From contig CALEJF010000010.1 of the NCBI GenBank assembly GCA_937898625.1, positions 1-64,000 on the forward strand: 64,000 nt of DNA, read 5' to 3'. The position numbers were made by a program, and so were the translations under genes. Below the pieces are notes generated by a model. It saw only the letters and a program-made list of their open reading frames with translations, did no database searches and had not been told where the DNA came from. Positions 1-7,200 of this stretch are shown here, in pieces. Numbering within the stretch: position 1 is the first letter of the stretch; the number at the start of each line of letters is the position of its first letter. The stretch comes from an uncultured Clostridia bacterium (GTDB taxonomy: Bacteria > Bacillota > Clostridia > Oscillospirales > Acutalibacteraceae).

Positions 1-3000
1 CATCGGCATAAGTAAGACCATTAATTCTTGCTTCGTTAAGATAAGCCTTCTTGTTTTTAACAATTTCGTGACGGTCGCCGATAAAGTAGAAATCACCTTC
101 AAATTCTACAAGCTGATAAGCTTTCTGCATTACATCATCTTTGTAGAAATGGTTATCTTTTATGCCGGTGAATGGTTTACCATAGTTATAATGAATTGTT
201 GCATTGAGAAGAGGTTCATTTAAGCTAAGTATTGGAATGGATTTCCATTGTTCTTCTGTACCACAATAATATACATCTGTAAGGTTAGAGCAATATCCAA
301 ATGCATTAAAATACACCCAATTAACACTATAAGGAATTGTTACACTTGTAAGATTAGAGCAATCGGTAAATGCGTAATCACCAATTTTTGTTACACCATC
401 GTTAATTATAACTTTTTTGATTTTATATTGATAAATTTTCCATGGTGCATTGTTATAATAATCTGACATACTACCAGTTCCTGAAATAATCAGTGTGTCC
501 GTAGATTCATTAAATCCCCATGTAAGATTAACACCACAAGTGCCTGTCGCTATGTAAATATATTCATTACATATTTCACAATACTCGTTATTATCATTAT
601 CTGTATGACCTAATTTATAAACGTAGTTATCAACACAATGGCCACCGCAATAACAATTATATGTTGTGTATCCTTGTTCTGTACAAGTCGGAGCAGTTAC
701 TACTAATGTATAATCAGGTTGATGCGTTTCTGTGCTATTATAATGAATTCCTGCATTGACAAGTGGCTGATTATGACTACCAATCAAGATTTTATTCCAT
801 TGCTGTTGCGTTCCTTTATAATATATGGTTTTCAAGTTATCACAACGATAGAAAGCATAATCACCGATGCTTGTTACACCATCTTCAATAACAATTTTCT
901 TAATATCAAATGTGAAAGTCCACCATGGGTTTTCAGCCTCATCGAATTTTGAGAAATACTCAAAATCATACATATCCCCTGTACCTGAAATTGTAAGAGT
1001 ACCTGTGTGATTATTGTATGTCCATGTCAGATTATCACCACATTGACCCGTAGGAAGAACAGTCGTATCTGTACAATAAACCATATTGTTCTTAAAGTAG
1101 TAACTTTCTGCCTCCGGATTATTTGCCAATAACTGTTTCCACTGATTTGCAGTACCATGGTAATAAATGATTATAGTGTAATCGTCATATGAACTTCGAC
1201 CAATTGTTGTTATACTATCAGGAAGTGTTATACTTTCAAAATTATTTCCACCAAATACCCAATCGCCAATAGTTGTAACGCCATCAGGAATTACTAAACT
1301 TGTAATGCCATCACAGCCACTAAATGCACTATCCTCAATTATTTTGATACCATCTGGTAAAGTAACACTTGTAAGCGTTACACAATCAGAGAAGGCACAT
1401 TCACAAATTGTTTCCACTCCATTAGGGATTGCATAACCTGTTCTTGTATTGCCTATTGGATACTGAAGGAGTATTGTCTTATCTTTATTAAACAACACAC
1501 CGTATTCATCATTTACAAAATATTGGCTTTCCTTATCAACTGTTATATTAGTAAGACTTGGACAATTAGAAAAGGCACATCTTCCAATTGAAGTTACATT
1601 TTTTGGAATTGAAATGGATGCAAGTATCTTACAATCTGTAAATGCCGAACCCTCAATTGTTGTTACTCCTTTACCTATTGTAACCTTTTCAAGACTGTCA
1701 CAACCAGCAAATGCCCTTTTTCCGATTGTTGTCACATTATCAGGAATTACAATCTCTTTAAGAACATCACACGCAGCAAATGCACTTTTCTCAATTATCG
1801 TTACACTATCAGGAATTTTAATTTCTGCAAGGCTGTAACATAATGCGAATGTGGATTCTCTAATTGTTGTTACACCGTCAGGAATGTTTATGCTTTCAAG
1901 GTCAACACAATAGTAAAATGCAGAACTGCCAATTGTTGTTACAGTGTCAGGAATGGTTATACTTGTAAGACTAACGCAATGGTCAAATGCTTCATTTCCA
2001 ATTGATGTCAAACTATCCGGAAGTGTTACAGAAGTAATATATGCACAAGAATAGAATGCATTAGCACCAATTGTTGTTACACCATCTCCAATAATTACTT
2101 TTTTAATATTATCCTCGTATTGTTCCCAAGGGCGGTTGTTAAATTTGAAATCGTACATAGGTCCTGTACCAGTAATTGTCAAACATCCTGTTAATGAGTT
2201 ATAGGAGAATCTGACATCGTCACCACAGTGGTTAAGAGCGGGAACAAGTTCTTGCTCTACAAATACTTCTCCGCAAACAGAACATTTTGAGCCCTCTGTA
2301 AGTCCTGATGAAGTACTTGATGGAGGAACTGCAGGAAGTACTACCTCATTATGACCTTGGGCAATAATCTTTTCAGTATATATTTCACCACAGCGACCGC
2401 ATGTGTGTTCATATTCTCCATCTGTAGTACAGCTTGCTTCTGAAATCACAACAGTACTGATTGGATTATGACCAGCATCAACATAATCACTGACATAAAC
2501 TTCACCACAGTGACAAGTGTGTGTTGTATAACCATCCTCTGTACATGTAGGGGGTGTTACAACACTGCTAACAGAACCGTGACCAGTTGCAGAAACATAA
2601 TCATCAACATAAAAATAATCACAGAAACATGTATATGTAGTATAACCTTTATCTGTACATGTTGGAGCAGTTACAGTAGCCTCATAAACGTGAATATGGT
2701 CTGAATTATAGTGAATTCTCACATCATTAAGATAATAGTTGCTATCAACAATTGTAATAGAATTCCATTGTTCTTCCGTACCAACATAATAAATATCCAT
2801 AAGTTTTTTACACTGGTAAAAAGCATCTCCAGTAATTTTTGTTACTGTATCAGGAATCTGAATGTATGTAAGATTTGTACAATAGTAGAATGTTCTCGAA
2901 TTTATTACAGTTACACCAGCAGGAATGGAAACATTTGTAAGACTACTGCAATTCATAAATGCACTCTCACCAATTGTTGTTACACCACTACCAATTATCA

Positions 3001-4432
3001 CTTCGGTAAGTAATGCGCAATTATTAAATGCATACTTATCAATTGTACTAACACTGTTTGGGATTGTAATACTCTTTAATTTTTCGCAATATTCAAATGC
3101 TCGCTCACCAATTGTTGTCACTTTATCGCCGAGAGTTACACTTTCAAGAGCATCACAACTGCTAAATGCACTCTTACCAACTGTTGTTACAGAGTCAGGA
3201 ATTGTTACACTTGTAAGACCTATGCAATCTGCAAATGCCTTGTCACCAATTGATGTTATACCATCTCCAATAACAAGAGTTGTAATTTCAGCCTTATAGT
3301 CGCTCCATGGAGCACTACCAAAATTATCCATATCTCCAGTACCGGAAATAGTTAATACTCCGGATACTAAATCATAACTCCACTCGGCATATTTACCACA
3401 TAAACCTGAAACAATGCTTGAAACACTAAAATGTTTTGTTGCTGTATCAAGTGAAGTGTTATTATCACCTATTGTAATATTATTCCATTGATATTCTGCA
3501 CCTAAATAATGAACATCAGTCAAAGAGGTACAATTGTAGAATGCCATACTACCAATTTTTGTAACACCAACAGGAATTGTTATACTTTCAAGACTTGTAC
3601 ATCCTTGGAAAGCACTACTGCCGATTGAAGTAACAACATTAGGAATTGTTACTTCTTTAAGGCTGGTACAACCTTGGAATAAACCAGTACTGATTGTTGT
3701 AACCTTTTCGGGTATTACAAAACTTTTCAGACTCTTACAGTTAGAAAAAGCGGAAGAGTCTATGAATGTAACATTTTTGCCCATATTTACATTTTCAAGT
3801 TTTTCACAATTATTAAAAGCTAATGAAGCAATATTTGTTACACTATCCAGTATTGTAATTTCAGTAAGGCTTGTGCATCCCTGAAATGCACAATTGTTAA
3901 TTGCTGTTACATTCTTGCCAAGTGTAACATCTGTAAGTGATGTACAACCTTGAAAGAGGGAACTTGAGATTGTAGTTAAACTATCAGGTAATATCACATT
4001 TGTAAGGCCTGTACAGCTTTGAAATGCATTAGCACCAATTGATGCTACATTATTACCGATAGCAAATTCAGTAAGACTCTTGCAACCGTAAAACGCAAAA
4101 GTACTGATTGCTGTTACACTATCAGGAATTGTTATACTTGAAAGAGCACCACAACTATAAAAGGCATAATTACCAATTTTTGTTACTCCATCATTTATAA
4201 CAACTGTTGTAATTTTATCTTCATAAGTTTCCCACGGACGATTGTTATATTTGTAACCAGTCATATCACCCGTACCAGAAATTGTTAAGGTACAGGTAAC
4301 ATCATCATAAGTCCAGGTTACATTGTCACCACAAGCACCCTCATATGTAGCAGCGCTTGATGTGATAGGAATGATGGAAAATACCATCATAATTGCCAAG
4401 ATAACTGATAATATTTTGTTCGCCTTTTTCAT
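1..4432 (-). CDS. BspA-like leucine-rich-repeat surface protein (C-terminus beyond window)
   Basis: The frame is open from ATG 4430-4432 (preceded by GGGGAGAG) to the left edge, at least 1,477 codons. Residues 1 to about 27 are a signal peptide (Lys-Lys, hydrophobic core, ends near TSSAA). The rest is mostly 23-residue BspA/LRR_5 repeats of the form VxIPxxVTxIGxxAFxxC, giving a 69-base rhythm. A module with CG, W-x-Y and LTISGTG opens a repeat block five times, near plus positions 4320, 3390, 2215, 1035 and 525. Caps of the type YxGTEEQWN close blocks. Two Cys-rich stretches (about 2270-2690 and 610-700) carry repeats like CTEDGYTTHTC. The last visible part contains IVKNKKAYL, a segment I recall from clostridial surface proteins. 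The family is secreted and often binds host matrix or other cells; ligand and anchoring are unknown here. Small plus-strand frames inside it are shadows. Confidence 0.93.
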   Translation of the reverse strand, partial: MKKANKILSVILAIMMVFSIIPITSSAATYEGACGDNVTWTYDDVTCTLTISGTGDMTGYKYNNRPWETYEDKITTVVINDGVTKIGNYAFYSCGALSSITIPDSVTAISTFAFYGCKSLTEFAIGNNVASIGANAFQSCTGLTNVILPDSLTTISSSLFQGCTSLTDVTLGKNVTAINNCAFQGCTSLTEITILDSVTNIASLAFNNCEKLENVNMGKNVTFIDSSAFSNCKSLKSFVIPEKVTTISTGLFQGCTSLKEVTIPNVVTSIGSSAFQGCTSLESITIPVGVTKIGSMAFYNCTSLTDVHYLGAEYQWNNITIGDNNTSLDTATKHFSVSSIVSGLCGKYAEWSYDLVSGVLTISGTGDMDNFGSAPWSDYKAEITTLVIGDGITSIGDKAFADCIGLTSVTIPDSVTTVGKSAFSSCDALESVTLGDKVTTIGERAFEYCEKLKSITIPNSVSTIDKYAFNNCALLTEVIIGSGVTTIGESAFMNCSSLTNVSIPAGVTVINSRTFYYCTNLTYIQIPDTVTKITGDAFYQCKKLMDIYYVGTEEQWNSITIVDSNYYLNDVRIHYNSDHIHVYEATVTAPTCTDKGYTTYTCFCDYFYVDDYVSATGHGSVSSVVTPPTCTEDGYTTHTCHCGEVYVSDYVDAGHNPISTVVISEASCTTDGEYEHTCGRCGEIYTEKIIAQGHNEVVLPAVPPSSTSSGLTEGSKCSVCGEVFVEQELVPALNHCGDDVRFSYNSLTGCLTITGTGPMYDFKFNNRPWEQYEDNIKKVIIGDGVTTIGANAFYSCAYITSVTLPDSLTSIGNEAFDHCVSLTSITIPDTVTTIGSSAFYYCVDLESINIPDGVTTIRESTFALCYSLAEIKIPDSVTIIEKSAFAACDVLKEIVIPDNVTTIGKRAFAGCDSLEKVTIGKGVTTIEGSAFTDCKILASISIPKNVTSIGRCAFSNCPSLTNITVDKESQYFVNDEYGVLFNKDKTILLQYPIGNTRTGYAIPNGVETICECAFSDCVTLTSVTLPDGIKIIEDSAFSGCDGITSLVIPDGVTTIGDWVFGGNNFESITLPDSITTIGRSSYDDYTIIIYYHGTANQWKQLLANNPEAESYYFKNNMVYCTDTTVLPTGQCGDNLTWTYNNHTGTLTISGTGDMYDFEYFSKFDEAENPWWTFTFDIKKIVIEDGVTSIGDYAFYRCDNLKTIYYKGTQQQWNKILIGSHNQPLVNAGIHYNSTETHQPDYTLVVTAPTCTEQGYTTYNCYCGGHCVDNYVYKLGHTDNDNNEYCEICNEYIYIATGTCGVNLTWGFNESTDTLIISGTGSMSDYYNNAPWKIYQYKIKKVIINDGVTKIGDYAFTDCSNLTSVTIPYSVNWVYFNAFGYCSNLTDVYYCGTEEQWKSIPILSLNEPLLNATIHYNYGKPFTGIKDNHFYKDDVMQKAYQLVEFEGDFYFIGDRHEIVKNKKAYLNEARINGLTYAD

Positions 4433-4478
4433 AATACTTCTCTCCCCATATTATAAAATAATGCTTTATCCCAAATAC

Positions 4479-4507
4479 ATTATATTTCATTTTGAAAATA
4501 ATTACAA
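4479..4507 (-). promoter_or_regulatory. Predicted promoter of the BspA-like gene
   Basis: On the minus strand TTGTAA (4502-4507) and a perfect TATAAT (4479-4484) stand 17 bases apart. They lie about 45 bases before the start codon. The -35 matches consensus at 4 of 6 positions. Confidence 0.6.
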
Positions 4508-4571
4508 TAGAAAATACAATTTTGTAGGTTTTATACATTTTAACTATACTATTTCATAATAATCCCCCCAT

Positions 4572-4606
4572 AAAAACAAAAAGTGCGACCACCGAAGCAG
4601 CCGCAC
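4572..4606 (-). terminator. Intrinsic terminator with UUCG tetraloop
   Basis: Read on the minus strand, a 10-bp stem (4583-4592 with 4597-4606) with some G-U pairs is capped by a CUUCGG loop. It is followed by TTTTTGTTTTT. The only transcript that needs it is the candidate small RNA that ends here, because rpsI has its own terminators upstream. Confidence 0.8.
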
Positions 4607-4786
4607 AAAAAACGCAAACTCCGATAGTCGCCAAACCAATTCAATATAAAGGGCAATTAAGCACAATCACATTGTCAGAATCTGCATTTTTAACAAATAC
4701 ACATTATGTGATTATGCAACAAAAAGCATAATATCCCTATAAAAAATAGAAATCGCCCTTGTCTTTTTATATTCAATTGGTTTGGC
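4583..4786 (-). ncRNA. Candidate structured small RNA, about 200 nt
   Basis: The segment has no convincing reading frame but carries promoter, structure and terminator in register. Its predicted 5' end (4766-4786) pairs with 4630-4650: 20 of 21 positions are complementary, and a GGGC/GCCC pair follows inside. The interior is AT-rich and holds smaller hairpins, such as ATTATGC with GCATAAT near 4714-4735. A UUCG-capped terminator closes the transcript. The length and long closing stem resemble 6S RNA, but I do not recognise conserved 6S sequence. A MITE with terminal inverted repeats is the main alternative; no target-site duplication was seen beside the arms. Confidence 0.5.
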
Positions 4787-4792
4787 ATTTAT

Positions 4793-4821
4793 AGTTTACC
4801 ACGCATTTTCAAAAAAATCAA
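4793..4821 (-). promoter_or_regulatory. Predicted promoter of the candidate small RNA
   Basis: On the minus strand TTGATT (4816-4821) and TAAACT (4793-4798) are 17 bases apart, each a 4/6 match. A start 6-7 bases downstream would fall at 4786, exactly where the long inverted repeat begins. Confidence 0.4.
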
Positions 4822-4876
4822 TACAAACTAATTCTTGACAGTAAAAATAAAAAGATGTCAAAAACTCATCTTAAAA

Positions 4877-4907
4877 AGCAAAAATGCCCACCAAAAATGG
4901 TGAGCAT
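4877..4907 (-). terminator. Terminator behind the displaced rpsI tail copy
   Basis: The minus strand forms ATGCTCACCA with TGGTGGGCAT (arms 4884-4893 and 4898-4907), then TTTTGCTTTTT. It lies downstream of the second copy of the rpsI 3' end, so it may be the original rpsI terminator, left behind after an insertion. Confidence 0.7.
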
Positions 4908-4924
4908 TGATAATTGATAAAAAG

Positions 4925-4945
4925 CTTTTATCTCTTTGAGAACTG
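4925..4945 (-). repeat. 21-bp duplicate of the rpsI 3' end (att-like)
   Basis: These 21 bases are identical to 5204-5224, which encode the last codons (Gln-Phe-Ser-Lys-Arg-stop) of rpsI. The copies are direct repeats 279 bp apart, and each is followed by its own terminator. This is the footprint expected when an element integrates into the 3' end of a gene and restores it. No integrase gene lies between the copies. Confidence 0.7.
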
Positions 4946-4994
4946 TCTGAGCGTTAAGAAAACAATTCGGTGAATTGTTTTTAGCGAAGAGCAT
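4946..4994. repeat. 49-bp direct repeat, copy 1
   Basis: This segment is repeated without change at 5030-5078. Each copy contains the hairpin ACAATTC-GGT-GAATTGT and ends in GCGAAGAGCAT. Copy 1 starts immediately after the duplicated rpsI tail. Confidence 0.85.
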
Positions 4995-5020
4995 AATGCG
5001 AATCTCTCATTCGCATTATG
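4992..5020. repeat. Perfect 11-bp inverted repeat between the 49-bp copies
   Basis: CATAATGCGAA (4992-5002) is the exact reverse complement of 5010-5020, with a 7-base loop. Neither side has a T-run, so it is not an obvious terminator. It occupies the spacer between the two 49-bp repeats. Confidence 0.75.
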
Positions 5021-5029
5021 AGTTTAGCA

Positions 5030-5078
5030 TCTGAGCGTTAAGAAAACAATTCGGTGAATTGTTTTTAGCGAAGAGCAT
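5030..5078. repeat. 49-bp direct repeat, copy 2
   Basis: Identical to 4946-4994. It is followed by a short GC-rich imperfect hairpin (5078-5093) unlike the AT-rich surroundings. The rest of the stretch up to the rpsI terminator holds no gene. Confidence 0.85.
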
Positions 5079-5149
5079 CGAGGGAAACCCCGAGGTGCCC
5101 GAAGACCGAAAAGGGATAAAAGATAATTCTAAATGCAATTCAAACTTTG

Positions 5150-5186
5150 AATAAAAAAACAACACCCATCGTAACGATGAGTGTTG
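5150..5186 (-). terminator. rpsI-rplM operon terminator
   Basis: The minus strand gives a 12-bp stem (5175-5186 with 5160-5171, loop TTA) followed by TTTTTTTATT. It lies about 20 bases past the rpsI stop codon. Confidence 0.85.
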
Positions 5187-5206
5187 AAAAATACAAATAT
5201 TGTCTT

Positions 5207-5605
5207 TTATCTCTTTGAGAACTGAGGTGCACGACGAGCGCCTTTGAGACCGTATTTCTTTCTTTCCTTCATTCTTGGGTCTCTTGTTAAGAAACCTGCC
5301 TTTTTGAGTTCAGGACGAAGATTTTCGTCATACTGAAGAAGAGCACGTGAAAGACCATGACGGATAGCACCAGCCTGACCTGTTACACCGCCACCGCCAA
5401 CGCGGCAAACAATATCAAACTTGTCTGCTGTGCCTGTAAGAGCGAGAGGCTGACGAACGATGAGCTTGAGTGTTTCAAGACCGAAATAATCGTCAATATC
5501 TCTGTCGTTAACTGTGATTTTACCTGTACCTGCATAAACACGTACACGAGCTACTGATTTCTTTCTTCTACCTGTACCGTAGAAATAAGGATTTGTTTCG
5601 TACAT
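5207..5605 (-). CDS. rpsI: 30S ribosomal protein S9
   Basis: 132 residues, the normal S9 length. The N-terminus YFYGTGRRKKSVARVR, the central VGGGGVTGQAGAIRHGLSRA and the basic tail ending FSKR are S9 hallmarks; the tail reaches toward the P-site tRNA in the ribosome. The start has a good AGGGAGG site and lies 18 bases after the rplM stop, the usual rplM-rpsI operon. The 21 bases at its 3' end also occur 279 bp downstream, suggesting past site-specific integration at this point. Confidence 0.98.
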   Translation of the reverse strand: MYETNPYFYGTGRRKKSVARVRVYAGTGKITVNDRDIDDYFGLETLKLIVRQPLALTGTADKFDIVCRVGGGGVTGQAGAIRHGLSRALLQYDENLRPELKKAGFLTRDPRMKERKKYGLKGARRAPQFSKR

Positions 5606-5623
5606 TTAATTTGCCTCCCTTTC

Positions 5624-6052
5624 TTAGAATTCTCTTGTTTCAGGTTTCTGAGCAGCATGCTTGTGCTCTGCACCGCGGTATACACGAAGACGAGTAAGAG
5701 CCTCACGGCCGATTACTGTGTCAGGAATCATACCCTTAACAGCCTTTGTTACTGCGAACTCCGGCTTTGTTTTCATAAGAGTCTTATACTTAACTTCTTT
5801 CATGTTACCAACATAACCTGTGTGATGATAGTACATTTTCTGTTCAAGCTTGTTACCTGTAAGAACAACCTTTTCTGCATTAATGATGATTACGTGGTCA
5901 CCACAATCAGCATGAGGAGTGAATGTTGGCTTGTGCTTACCTCTAAGAAGAACAGCAGCTTCAGCAGCTACGCTACCAAGTGTTTTGCCTGCTGCGTCAA
6001 GCACATACCAGTTACGGGTAATGTCGCCCTTTTTTGGCATATAAGTTGACAT
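5624..6052 (-). CDS. rplM: 50S ribosomal protein L13
   Basis: 142 residues, full length. L13 features are NWYVLDAAGKTLG near the N-terminus, the central HADCGDHVIIINAEKV and the YYHHTGYVG segment. L13 binds 23S rRNA early in large-subunit assembly. It is the first gene of a two-gene operon with rpsI. A consensus promoter lies about 40 bases upstream and GGAGG stands 8 bases before the ATG, consistent with high expression. Confidence 0.98.
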   Translation of the reverse strand: MSTYMPKKGDITRNWYVLDAAGKTLGSVAAEAAVLLRGKHKPTFTPHADCGDHVIIINAEKVVLTGNKLEQKMYYHHTGYVGNMKEVKYKTLMKTKPEFAVTKAVKGMIPDTVIGREALTRLRVYRGAEHKHAAQKPETREF

Positions 6053-6091
6053 AGAACTTACCTCCGAATATTATTTTTAAATTGCTCGATG

Positions 6092-6120
6092 ATTATAACA
6101 AAGAGAATACTGAATGTCAA
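6092..6120 (-). promoter_or_regulatory. Consensus promoter of rplM-rpsI
   Basis: On the minus strand a perfect TTGACA (6115-6120) and a perfect TATAAT (6092-6097) are 17 bases apart, with an extended TG before the -10. The leader would be about 33 nt, too short for an autoregulatory structure. Confidence 0.9.
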
Positions 6121-6226
6121 CATATTTTTTTGAATTTTTAACGAGAATAATATAAATCTCTTGTTTTCTCGTTTTTTCTTTATTTTTTTTGTATTTTTCT
6201 TTTTGATTATTTTTATAAATTATTTG

Positions 6227-6255
6227 TTTACTTTTACATAAAATTAAGATAAAAT
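6227..6255 (+). promoter_or_regulatory. Predicted promoter of the TtcA-like gene
   Basis: TTTACT (6227-6232), a 17-base spacer and TAAAAT (6250-6255). It would give a leader of about 125 nt that contains the two-hairpin dispersed repeat. The -35 matches at 4 of 6 positions. Confidence 0.45.
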
Positions 6256-6283
6256 ATTGTAAAGTGTTACAAAGAATAATTAT

Positions 6284-6362
6284 ATGGAGCAAGTTAGCGC
6301 GATGTCGCCTATCTCTCCCTTCGTCACGGCTATGCCGTGCCACCTCCCTCGTCAGAGGGAGG
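6284..6362. repeat. Dispersed two-hairpin repeat in a 5' leader
   Basis: This GC-rich patch in AT-rich DNA has two perfect hairpins: CACGGC-TAT-GCCGTG (6325-6339) and CCTCCCTC-GTCA-GAGGGAGG (6343-6362). I recall similar sequence scattered through Ruminococcaceae genomes, where its minus-strand translation (containing LTREVARHSRD) is often miscalled as a protein. The exact left boundary is uncertain. It lies inside the predicted leader of the TtcA-like gene. Confidence 0.65.
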
Positions 6363-6386
6363 ATTAAATAAAATGAGGTGTAAAGT

Positions 6387-7106
6387 GTGCAAAAGTTGTT
6401 AAGTCTTGTACGTGCAGCTGTTGATAAATACAACATGATTGAAGATGGCGACAGAATTGCTGTTTGTGTTTCCGGCGGAAAAGACAGTGTTGTTATGCTT
6501 TTGTGCCTTATAAATCTTAGAATATTCTATCCTAAAAAATTTGACCTTTGTGCAATTACTCTTGACCCACAATTCAACGGTGAATGTGCAGATTATTCTG
6601 AAATTGAAAAAATATGTAGGGATAACAATATTCCATACACTATAAAACGCACAGAGTTATACCATATAATATTTGAGGAAAGAAAAGAGAGTAATCCTTG
6701 TAGTTTATGTGCAAGGATGCGACGTGGACTTCTTCATGATACAGCAAAAGAATTAAACTGTAATAAAATTGCTCTTGGGCATCATATGGACGATGCAGCT
6801 GAAACTTTTATTATGAATTTATTCGGCAATGGTCGTGCTGAATGTTTTTCCCCTGTTTCGTACCTTTCAAGAAAAGATTTATATATGATTAGACCAATGG
6901 TTTTCGCTTATGAAACAGATATTACTCGAGTGGCAAACAAGGAAAAAGTGCCTATTGTGGAAAGCCGTTGCCCTGCCGATGAAAAAACTAATCGTGAAGA
7001 TACAAAAATGCTACTTGCTGACCTTGAAAAACGATATCCTGCTTTAAGGCAAAAGATTATCGGCGGTATGCAACGTGGGGATATCAGTGATTGGGGAATT
7101 AAGTAA
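6387..7106 (+). CDS. TtcA-family tRNA 2-thiolation protein
   Basis: 239 residues of the N-type ATP pyrophosphatase fold. The PP-loop SGGKDS is at residues 29-34, CSLC at 105-108, GHHMDD at 131-136, and a further Cys at 195. The CxxC plus one distal Cys matches the cluster-binding pattern of TtcA, which adenylates and thiolates C32 of tRNAs using an iron-sulfur cluster. The start is GTG, with GAGGTG about 7 bases upstream; an earlier ATG at 6373 is in another frame. A related TtuA-type substrate (U54) cannot be excluded. Confidence 0.85.
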   Translation: MQKLLSLVRAAVDKYNMIEDGDRIAVCVSGGKDSVVMLLCLINLRIFYPKKFDLCAITLDPQFNGECADYSEIEKICRDNNIPYTIKRTELYHIIFEERKESNPCSLCARMRRGLLHDTAKELNCNKIALGHHMDDAAETFIMNLFGNGRAECFSPVSYLSRKDLYMIRPMVFAYETDITRVANKEKVPIVESRCPADEKTNREDTKMLLADLEKRYPALRQKIIGGMQRGDISDWGIK

Positions 7107-7136
7107 AAAGTAATATGGAATAGTGAAGAAGTTCCT

Positions 7137-7165
7137 TTGACAATACTTATTATATATGTTAAAAT
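7137..7165 (+). promoter_or_regulatory. Promoter of apgM-metY
   Basis: TTGACA (7137-7142), 17 bases, TAAAAT (7160-7165). It lies about 30 bases before a GGAG site and the ATG at 7201. Confidence 0.8.
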
Positions 7166-7200
7166 GTTTTGTAAATTATTTCTATTTGGAGATGATATAG

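Noticed and set aside
248..3299. Several plus-strand frames of 70-125 codons inside the BspA-like region
   Set aside because: They are antisense shadows of the repetitive LRR coding sequence, lack ribosome binding sites, and repeat with the 69-bp period.
1..4432. Regular 69-bp periodicity that might suggest a CRISPR or satellite array
   Set aside because: The units are degenerate at DNA level but keep a 23-residue LRR consensus in one open frame, so this is protein repetition.
4583..4786. Firm call of 6S RNA
   Set aside because: Size and closing stem fit, but I cannot recognise conserved 6S sequence by eye, so only a generic candidate RNA is reported.
4946..5078. CRISPR array from the two 49-bp repeats
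   Set aside because: Only two copies with a palindromic 35-bp spacer and no cas genes in the window.
6259..6395. Similar GTAAAGTGT sequences on both sides of the dispersed repeat as a target-site duplication
   Set aside because: The match is short, imperfect and not adjacent to the repeat ends, so it is not good evidence for insertion.
6077..6436. Minus-strand 119-codon frame containing LTREVARHSRDEGRD
   Set aside because: It is the translation of the dispersed two-hairpin repeat plus AT-rich flanks, a known type of false gene; the rplM promoter also lies in it.
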